Part shown: positions 17,000 through 22,572 of the stretch, in pieces
Layout: the number at the start of each line of letters is the position of its first letter
Position numbering within the stretch: position 1 is the first letter of the stretch
Assembly (NCBI GenBank): GCA_964641715.1
Contig: CAZXMB010000025.1
Span: 1 to 22,572, forward strand
Direction: 5' to 3'
From: CAZXMB01 sp964641715
GTDB taxonomy: Bacteria; Desulfobacterota; BSN033; UBA1163
DNA: 22,572 nt
Notes under the pieces: generated by a model
What the model was told of the DNA's origin: nothing
What the model saw: only the letters and a program-made list of their open reading frames with translations
Database searches by the model: none
Made by a program: the position numbers and the translations under genes

Positions 17000-18106
17000 T
17001 CAGGCTGTTTTGATCTGTCTTTCCCTTTTTCCTACGAGGATCCCGGAGTTGGAGAGCATCTGTCGAAATTCATCAAGGTTATGGCTCCGTTCCATCGCAT
17101 CATCCACGGAGATGAGGTGGCGTTCGACCAGGGAAAGAAGGGCCTGGTTCATGGTTTGCATACCGAATTTTGCCTGTCCCACCTGCATGAGTGAATAGAG
17201 CTGCTGAATTTTATCCTCTCGAATCAGGTTTCGGATGGCAGGGTTTGGGATGAGGACCTCCATAGCCAGTGCCCGGCCCTTTCCTCCGACCTTCGAGATG
17301 AGTTGCTGGGAGAGGACCCCTTCCAAGACGAAAGAGAGCTGTGTCCTGACCTGCTGCTGTTGGTGGGGGGGGAAGACGTCGATGATACGGTTAATCGTCT
17401 CAACGCAGGAATTGGTATGGAGGGTTGCGAAGGTCAGATGGCCTGTTTCAGCAGTGAGAAGGGCAGCCCCAATCGTCTCCAGATCCCTCATCTCACCGAT
17501 CAGGATGATATCAGGATCCTGGCGGAGGACATGCCGGAGGGCCGCACCAAAAGTTTTGGTGTCCGAATTGACCTCCCTTTGATTGACAATACAATTCTTA
17601 TGGCGATGGAGATATTCGATCGGATCTTCGATGGTGATGATATGTGCATTTCGTTCATTGTTGATTTTATCAATCATCGCCGCAAGGGTGGTTGATTTTC
17701 CTGTACCCGTGGGGCCGGTTACCAAAACGAGACCTTTGGGCTTTTTAATGAGCTCATTGACAATGGGAGGTATTCCCAGTTCCGAGAAGTTGAGAATGTC
17801 AAAGGAGATGGCCCGAAAAGCCCCTGCGATCGCCCCCCGTTGCATATAGATATTTCCCCTGAATCGGCTTAGCCCTTTGATGCCGAAGGAGAAGTCCAGC
17901 TCATTCTCCTCCTCAAACTTATGTCGCTGGGCATCCGTGAGCACACTGTAGCAGAGCCTTTTCGTATCCGGAGCGGTCAAGACGGTGTTGTCGAAACTCA
18001 TCAGTTTCCCGTCGATCCGGAATTGCGGGGGGGCCCCTGTGGTGACATGAAGGTCAGAAGCCTTCTTCTCAATGACCACTTCAAGCAATTTTTGTAATTC
18101 AATCAT
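17000..18106 (-). CDS. pilT: Type IV pilus retraction ATPase PilT
   Basis: Hexameric cytoplasmic ATPase that powers pilus disassembly, twitching and DNA uptake. Residues 1-100 form the PAS-like N-terminal domain (SDLHVTTGAPPQFRIDGKL). The RecA-like core has Walker A GPTGTGKST (131-139), an Asp box (IIDVFP and ITIEDPIEY region), the atypical Walker B with catalytic Glu205 (ILIGEMRD), and the His box (TGHLTFATLH, His223 and His230). The retraction-specific AIRNLIRE (290-297) is intact and separates PilT from PilB. Length 368 is slightly over the usual 345-370. GGAGAG precedes the ATG. It is 34 bases downstream of pilB in the same operon. Confidence 0.96.
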   Translation of the reverse strand: MIELQKLLEVVIEKKASDLHVTTGAPPQFRIDGKLMSFDNTVLTAPDTKRLCYSVLTDAQRHKFEEENELDFSFGIKGLSRFRGNIYMQRGAIAGAFRAISFDILNFSELGIPPIVNELIKKPKGLVLVTGPTGTGKSTTLAAMIDKINNERNAHIITIEDPIEYLHRHKNCIVNQREVNSDTKTFGAALRHVLRQDPDIILIGEMRDLETIGAALLTAETGHLTFATLHTNSCVETINRIIDVFPPHQQQQVRTQLSFVLEGVLSQQLISKVGGKGRALAMEVLIPNPAIRNLIREDKIQQLYSLMQVGQAKFGMQTMNQALLSLVERHLISVDDAMERSHNLDEFRQMLSNSGILVGKRERQIKTA

Positions 18107-18140
18107 CTCTCCATAAACCTCCTAAAAAGTTAGGATCGGG

Positions 18141-19931
18141 TTAACGATCCTCCATCGTGGACCTCAGCACCTCTTCAATGGTCGTCATCCCGTCCCTGAT
18201 TTTAATGATCCCGCTCTGCCTCAGCGTCTTCATCCCCAGACGGATCGCCTCTTTCTTGGTTTCGGAGGTGGAGGCGCGGGACAGCACGAGTTCTTTGATT
18301 TCGTCTTTCATAGGCATTACCTCATAGAGCCCGAGGCGGCCCTTATATCCGGTATGATTACAGATAGGGCATCCCTTCCCCTTATAGACCGGGAAGGTTT
18401 TTACCTCGTCCGGGGGGACTCCCAAATCGATCAACAGTTGAGGATGGACCTTGGTTGGCTCTCGGCACTCGGTGCAGATCTTACGGATGAGTCTCTGAGC
18501 GAGGATCAGGATGACCGCAGAGGAAATGAGGAAGGGTTCGATGCCCATGTCGATAAGCCGGGTAATGGTTCCCGGAGCATCATTGGTATGAACCGTGCTC
18601 AAAACCAGATGCCCGGTGAGGGCTGCCTGTACAGCGATCTGAGCGGTCTCGAAATCTCGGATCTCTCCTACCATGATGATATCCGGATCCTGTCGGAGAA
18701 AAGAGCGGAGGGAGGAAGCAAAGGTAAGCCCGATCTCCTCGTGCATCTGGACCTGGTTGATCCCCATAAAATTGTATTCTATAGGGTCTTCTGCCGTCAT
18801 AATATTTTCTGTCTCTTTATTTAATTCGGATAAGGCGGAATAAAGGGTTGTCGTCTTTCCGCTTCCGGTTGGTCCCGTTACTAAAATCATTCCGACCGGT
18901 TTGCGCAGGGCGGCCTTGAAATCCTCTAAAGAAGATTCTTCAAATCCCAATTTGGTCATATCGAGCTGGAGAGCCGATTTGTCCAGTAACCTCAGAACTA
19001 CCTTCTCGCCGAAGAGGATAGGGACGGAGGAGACCCGGAAGTCCATTTCCCTTCCCTTGGCAAGCCGGAGTTTAATCCTTCCATCCTGTGGAAGGCGCCT
19101 CTCTGCAATATCCAGCTTTGCCATAATTTTTAAACGGGAGACGATGGCATTCTTGATCTGGGTGGGGAGGGTCATCTCCCTTCTCATCACTCCATCGACC
19201 CGGTATCTCACACGGAAGCTCTTTTCGTAGGGTTCGAAATGGATGTCACTTGCCCCTGATTTGATCGCCTTGAGGAGAATGCCATTGACGATTTTGATAA
19301 TGGGACCTTCGATTTCTCCTGTATCCTCATCCTGCGCCTGAGCATCGACCACTTCAACGTTTTCAACAGCCCCGTGAACCAGAGCGTCAAAGTCTTCCGT
19401 ATGAGCGGCCTCATCATCGATTGCCAGTCCGAGGTCGGAGAAATTGTTTGGATCCTCTCCTAATTCACTATAATCGCTTCCCGTGGTTGAGCTTGCAGCC
19501 CCACCGCTTCCTCCATAATATTTTTTAATGGCATCGACGATCTCCGTCTCAGAGGCAACCACGGGTTCGACGTTGAAACCTGTCATAAATTTAATTTCAT
19601 CGATGACGATGATATTGCTGGGATCGGCCATCGCCAGGGTTAATTTGGGCCCTATCCGGTGGACAGGGATAATAAAATATTTTTTGGCCGTGCTGGAAGG
19701 GATCAGTTTAATGACATTTGGATTGATTTCTATTTTGGATAGTTTGACAGAAGGGACCCTGTATTGGGCACTCAGGAAGGAGAGTAATTCATCTTCTTTG
19801 ATATACCCCAATCTCACCAGGTTTGACTCAAGTCTGCCTCCCTTCAACTTCTGCTCATCGAGTACCCTTTTGAGTTGGTCAGGGGTGATAAAATTTCTCT
19901 TGATGAGCAGTTCACCTAAACGCTCTGTCAA
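18141..19931 (-). CDS. pilB: Type IV pilus extension ATPase PilB
   Basis: Cytoplasmic motor that drives pilus assembly. An N-terminal MshEN/GspE-N domain (about 3-60) is followed by a second N-terminal domain (about 62-137). A Gly/Ser/Asp/Glu-rich linker (about 140-208) leads to the ATPase core: Walker A GPTGSGKT (353-360), Walker B Glu423 (IIMVGEIRD), His box GHLVLSTVHTND (440-451) and a zinc tetracysteine (C486xxC489, C521xxC524). The zinc site distinguishes PilB/GspE from PilT. Length 596 is normal. The start is TTG, with GGGAGAGG ending four bases upstream, which gives TERLGELLIKR. It is the first gene of the pil operon, behind a sigma-54 promoter. The expected glycine of the first MshEN motif is Asn13, and LG of the second motif is LES, so c-di-GMP binding is uncertain. 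Confidence 0.96.
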   Translation of the reverse strand: MTERLGELLIKRNFITPDQLKRVLDEQKLKGGRLESNLVRLGYIKEDELLSFLSAQYRVPSVKLSKIEINPNVIKLIPSSTAKKYFIIPVHRIGPKLTLAMADPSNIIVIDEIKFMTGFNVEPVVASETEIVDAIKKYYGGSGGAASSTTGSDYSELGEDPNNFSDLGLAIDDEAAHTEDFDALVHGAVENVEVVDAQAQDEDTGEIEGPIIKIVNGILLKAIKSGASDIHFEPYEKSFRVRYRVDGVMRREMTLPTQIKNAIVSRLKIMAKLDIAERRLPQDGRIKLRLAKGREMDFRVSSVPILFGEKVVLRLLDKSALQLDMTKLGFEESSLEDFKAALRKPVGMILVTGPTGSGKTTTLYSALSELNKETENIMTAEDPIEYNFMGINQVQMHEEIGLTFASSLRSFLRQDPDIIMVGEIRDFETAQIAVQAALTGHLVLSTVHTNDAPGTITRLIDMGIEPFLISSAVILILAQRLIRKICTECREPTKVHPQLLIDLGVPPDEVKTFPVYKGKGCPICNHTGYKGRLGLYEVMPMKDEIKELVLSRASTSETKKEAIRLGMKTLRQSGIIKIRDGMTTIEEVLRSTMEDR

Positions 19932-19983
19932 TTTGCCTCTCCCGTTAAAGATGATCAGACTTTTTTATTCATCAGTATTTTAT

Positions 19984-20000
19984 AGCAAGATAAGTGCCAA
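19984..20000 (-). promoter_or_regulatory. Sigma-54 (-24/-12) promoter upstream of pilB
   Basis: On the minus strand the bases read TTGGCAC-TTATC-TTGCT, matching the consensus TTGGCAC-N5-TTGCW at every fixed base and spacing. Transcription would start near 19973, giving a leader of about 40 bases before the pilB TTG. The operon it would drive ends with a sigma-54 activator gene. This is direct sequence evidence; activity itself is inferred. Confidence 0.8.
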
Positions 20001-20105
20001 TTTTTGACATTTTTTTAACTTATTGGATTTAAAAATGATATTTTATATTTCAAATTTATTTTCGTAAGGGAAATCTGAAAAATGATTTATTGTGGCTAAT
20101 AATTT

Positions 20106-20135
20106 ACCATTTTTTGAAAAGAGATAAACCATTTT
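20106..20135 (-). repeat. Pair of 8-bp direct repeats, candidate activator site
   Basis: ACCATTTT occurs at 20106-20113 and again at 20128-20135 (AAAATGGT on the minus strand), with a 22-base period, close to two helical turns. They lie about 130-165 bases upstream of the predicted sigma-54 start, the usual distance for enhancer sites of NtrC-type activators. The intergenic stretch 19932-20159 is otherwise very AT-rich and shows no clear terminator for the kinase gene upstream. In so AT-rich a region a chance repeat is possible. Confidence 0.4.
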
Positions 20136-20159
20136 GTATCATCGTTCGGTTTAAAAAGA

Positions 20160-21617
20160 TCATTCATGAAGCGGTAATTTAACAATGAATGAACTTCCCT
20201 TTCCTAATTCGCTTTCAACGGAGATTTCACCCTGGTGTGCTTCGGCAATCCATTTACAGATGCTCAGCCCCAGTCCGCTCCCTCCCTGTCCTCTTGAACG
20301 GGCTTTATCCACACGATAAAATCGATTGAAGATCTTTTCCCGGTCCTCATTGGAAATTCCGATGCCCGTATCTGAAACCACCACTTTGGCAAACCTCATC
20401 TCCTTTTTATCCATCGGGAACAAAGGACCTTTTACCTGGAGAGAAGTTTCCTTCAGAAGATGGATGTTGATTTGGCCGCCTTCCTCCGTATATTTAATCC
20501 CGTTATCAATCAAATTTAAAAAGAGTTCTCTAATTCGCAAGGCGTCCCCTAAGATATGGATCTCTTCCTGGTGGTTGGTGGTCTGAATATGGATTTTTTT
20601 GGGTTGGGCCAGAAGGCTCATCTGCTCTGTGAGCTCCTGAATGATCTTGGTCAAATTAATCTGTTCTTTATGGAGACGGATTTCTCCGATGTCTGCCTTT
20701 GAGAGCCAGAGGAGGTCGTCTACAATTTTGGACATCCGGTTGATCTCTTCCAGATTACTTTCCAGAATCTGTGTATACTCAGAATCGCTTCTTTTCTTTC
20801 GAAGGGCAACCTCCACCTCCCCTTTGAGAATGGTTAAAGGGGTTTTTAATTCATGGGATGCATCCGCAGTGAACTGTTTGATCTGGTTGAAGGATTGATC
20901 CAGTCGGGAAATCATTTCATTGAAGGTTTCGATCAGCCGAGATATTTCATCCTTCACCTTCAGGGGCTGAATCCTTTGATTTAAGTTTTTAGAAGTGATC
21001 ATCCTGGCAGTCTGTGCAATACGATCAACCGGCTTCAAGGCCTTATTGGCAAGGAATTGGCCTCCCAGGCTTGCGGCCAAAAGGGCCGACGGGACACTGA
21101 TGATTAAGATAATGAGCAGTTTATTGAGGGCATCCTCCACATCTTCAAGAGAGGAGGCGATCTGAATGATCCTGGTCACCTGGTGATTCTCCTTCACCGG
21201 GTAGGTGATGATGCGGAGCGGGGTGTTCCCAAGTGCACGATGGGTTTCAAAGGTGATGATTCCATGGGAAGCATTTTTGAGCGTCTGGAGACTGATCGGA
21301 AGCTGGATATCTTTCATATTTTCAGATCGGCGGCCGATCTTGCCCGATTCATCCAGAACCTGGATAAATTTACCCATGGGTTTTAAATTCATGGAAGCCT
21401 CAAGCGTTTGATCAATATTGCCGAAACCAAATTTCGATGAAGGAGAAGAGGATTCAGAGGCGACGAGATCCGCAAGAGATCTCAATTTATTGTCAACATC
21501 GCGATGCAGGCTTTTCGAAAGGGTGAGATATAAGAGAGTACTGAAGGAGATAAGTAAAATCCCCAGGATCAGTACATACCATAGGGTAAGTTTGAATCGG
21601 AGACTCCTGAAATGCAT
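20160..21617 (-). CDS. Two-component sensor histidine kinase with HAMP domain
   Basis: Inner-membrane sensor kinase partnered with the OmpR-type regulator immediately upstream. Membrane helices at about 12-34 and 166-188 enclose a periplasmic sensor region of about 130 residues. HAMP follows (about 186-240), then His255 in the H box (ASHELKTPLT), the N box (LFLNLIDNGIKYTEEGG), Asp416 (VSDTGIG), the F box (IFNRFYRVD) and the GGSGLGL lid (445-451). At 485 residues it is typical of the class that includes heavy-metal sensors such as CusS, but no metal ligands are evident in the periplasmic region and the signal is unknown. AGGA precedes the ATG by about five bases. The gap from the regulator is 43 bases. 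About 25 extra residues (LQVKGPLFPMDKKEMRF) lie between the N box and Asp416. Confidence 0.92.
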   Translation of the reverse strand: MHFRSLRFKLTLWYVLILGILLISFSTLLYLTLSKSLHRDVDNKLRSLADLVASESSSPSSKFGFGNIDQTLEASMNLKPMGKFIQVLDESGKIGRRSENMKDIQLPISLQTLKNASHGIITFETHRALGNTPLRIITYPVKENHQVTRIIQIASSLEDVEDALNKLLIILIISVPSALLAASLGGQFLANKALKPVDRIAQTARMITSKNLNQRIQPLKVKDEISRLIETFNEMISRLDQSFNQIKQFTADASHELKTPLTILKGEVEVALRKKRSDSEYTQILESNLEEINRMSKIVDDLLWLSKADIGEIRLHKEQINLTKIIQELTEQMSLLAQPKKIHIQTTNHQEEIHILGDALRIRELFLNLIDNGIKYTEEGGQINIHLLKETSLQVKGPLFPMDKKEMRFAKVVVSDTGIGISNEDREKIFNRFYRVDKARSRGQGGSGLGLSICKWIAEAHQGEISVESELGKGSSFIVKLPLHE

Positions 21618-21660
21618 CTTTTCCTTTTGACCACCCAGCCTTTCGTGTGCCCAACTTGAT

Positions 21661-22338
21661 TCAGGGCCGGTCGGGCGACAGGATATAACCGACCCCCCGG
21701 ATGGTATGGATCAGTTTTGTCTCAAATCCTTTGTCTATCTTCTTCCGGAGATAATTCACGTAAACATCGATCACGTTCGTCATCGAGTCGAAATGGTAAT
21801 CCCAGACATGTTCGGAAATCATGGTCCTCGTAAGAACCTGATTGGGGTTTCTCATAAAAAAGTCTAGGAGAGCATACTCCTTGCTGGTGAGTTCTATCTC
21901 TCTTCCTCCTCTCGTCACTTTATGGGTGACAGGGGACAGCATGAGATCCGCTACTTTTAGAATGGGTTCCTTATCTATTTTTTCCCGGCGGAGAAGGGCA
22001 CGGACCCTGGCTAAAAATATCTTAAATTCAAAGGGTTTCGTCAGATAATCATCACATCCTGAATCAAGCCCTGTCACGATATCTTCTGCTGAATCCTTTG
22101 CCGTAAGGATGAGGATAGGCACATTATTCTTACTGCCCCGGATCCTTTTTAATACTTCCATGCCGTCAATCTTAGGAATCATCAAATCGAGTACGATGAG
22201 GTCATATTCACCAGTTTCGGCAAGATAGAGACCATTTTCCCCATCATAAGCGGTATCGACCGCATAGTGTTCTTCCTCAAGGCCCTTTTTAATGAAGTTG
22301 GCGACCTTCTTCTCATCCTCAACGACCAGTATCCTCAT
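21661..22338 (-). CDS. OmpR/PhoB-family response regulator
   Basis: DNA-binding regulator paired with the kinase that follows it. The receiver domain (1-115) has the acidic pocket Glu7-Asp8, phospho-acceptor Asp51 (LIVLDLMIPKIDG), Thr79 (LILTA) and Lys101 (TKPF). The winged-helix domain (about 127-222) has ELTSKEYALLDFFMRNPNQV, the recognition-helix region NVIDVYVNYLRKKID and the terminal wing TIRGVGYIL. Length 225 is standard. GGGAG sits seven bases before the ATG. The receiver sequence resembles the CusR/CopR/MprA branch, but the target genes cannot be told from this window. It probably starts a two-gene operon from the promoter at 22377-22404. Confidence 0.95.
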   Translation of the reverse strand: MRILVVEDEKKVANFIKKGLEEEHYAVDTAYDGENGLYLAETGEYDLIVLDLMIPKIDGMEVLKRIRGSKNNVPILILTAKDSAEDIVTGLDSGCDDYLTKPFEFKIFLARVRALLRREKIDKEPILKVADLMLSPVTHKVTRGGREIELTSKEYALLDFFMRNPNQVLTRTMISEHVWDYHFDSMTNVIDVYVNYLRKKIDKGFETKLIHTIRGVGYILSPDRP

Positions 22339-22376
22339 CTTTAACTCCCTAATAGAAGAAGGGAAAACCTTATAAC

Positions 22377-22404
22377 ATTATAAATTTAAAATAAAAAAAT
22401 GCAA
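22377..22404 (-). promoter_or_regulatory. Candidate sigma-70 promoter for the two-component operon
   Basis: On the minus strand TTGCAT (22404-22399) and a perfect TATAAT (22382-22377) are 16 bases apart. The start would fall near 22370, about 32 bases before the regulator's ATG. The spacing is one short of ideal and the surroundings are AT-rich, so chance matches are more likely than at guaB. Confidence 0.5.
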
Positions 22405-22572
22405 TAGAGAATTGTTTTCCGTAAGTAACCCAATAAGATCTTTTCTCCTTCCATGGGGACATTTTAACTCTGCAGTTATAGGGGACATAATTACGTTGCT
22501 AACACACTTTTGTTAGATTCTGGAGTTTCCTGAGTTTTTGATGTCAATTTTTTCTAATCCATTGAAACTATT
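22405..22572. other. Non-coding right edge with repeated GGGGACAT and a small palindrome
   Basis: No open frame of note is present. GGGGACAT occurs at 22455-22462 and 22481-22488 (26-base period). CTAACA (22499-22504) pairs exactly with TGTTAG (22511-22516) around a six-base loop, with no T-run on either side. The octamers resemble the short motifs seen at the edges of dispersed repeats or transposon remnants, but the window ends before any transposase could be seen. Confidence 0.35.

Noticed and set aside
18354..18824. 156-codon plus-strand frame opposite pilB
   Set aside because: Opposite the ATPase core with the zinc site and Walker B. A shadow.
19528..20007. 159-codon plus-strand frame over the start of pilB
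   Set aside because: Antisense to the conserved PilB N-terminus and running through the sigma-54 promoter. No family recognised.
20004..20032. TTGACA on the plus strand in the pilB upstream region
   Set aside because: No acceptable -10 at 16-18 bases, and it would read antisense into the kinase gene.
20126..20152. AAACC/GGTTT stem as terminator for the kinase gene
   Set aside because: Only five pairs around a 17-base loop, and no proper T-run after it in the direction of transcription.

Overview
The window reads as ordinary chromosome from a Gram-negative bacterium of roughly even base composition. The order pilB-pilT-pilC-pilS-pilR, the purine/dnaE/accA run and the DUF4388-type protein all recall the Thermodesulfobacteriota (former Deltaproteobacteria). 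That placement is inference from gene content and was not tested by a search. I see no CRISPR array, rRNA, tRNA, phage, toxin or recognisable defence locus. All complete genes look intact.

Left half (1-12582, plus strand): after a possible 3' end of an unknown gene, a consensus-like sigma-70 promoter opens a tightly packed run: guaB, a membrane TPR/zinc-ribbon protein, a DUF4388/pseudopilin-like protein, guaA, dnaE, accA and mutL. guaB and guaA are the two steps from IMP to GMP. dnaE and mutL serve replication and mismatch repair, and accA serves fatty-acid synthesis. Gaps are 3-30 bases or overlaps, except for the 122 bases before guaA, which hold an imperfect inverted repeat. The two uncharacterised membrane proteins between guaB and guaA are the least understood part of the window.

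Right half (12583-19931, minus strand): pilB, pilT, pilC, pilS and pilR encode the extension ATPase, retraction ATPase, inner-membrane platform, sensor kinase and sigma-54 activator of a type IV pilus. mutL and pilR converge with no base between their stop codons. Upstream of pilB lies an exact sigma-54 -24/-12 promoter, with a pair of 8-bp direct repeats 22 bp apart further upstream. This suggests that PilR, encoded at the end of the same operon, activates the operon. PilR carries GAFTDA instead of GAFTGA in its sigma-54 contact loop. No pilin gene is present in the window.

Far right (20160-22572, minus strand): an OmpR-type response regulator and its HAMP-containing sensor kinase form a separate two-gene operon with its own candidate sigma-70 promoter. 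The last 230 bases are non-coding, with two GGGGACAT octamers and a small palindrome that may mark the edge of a dispersed or mobile repeat.
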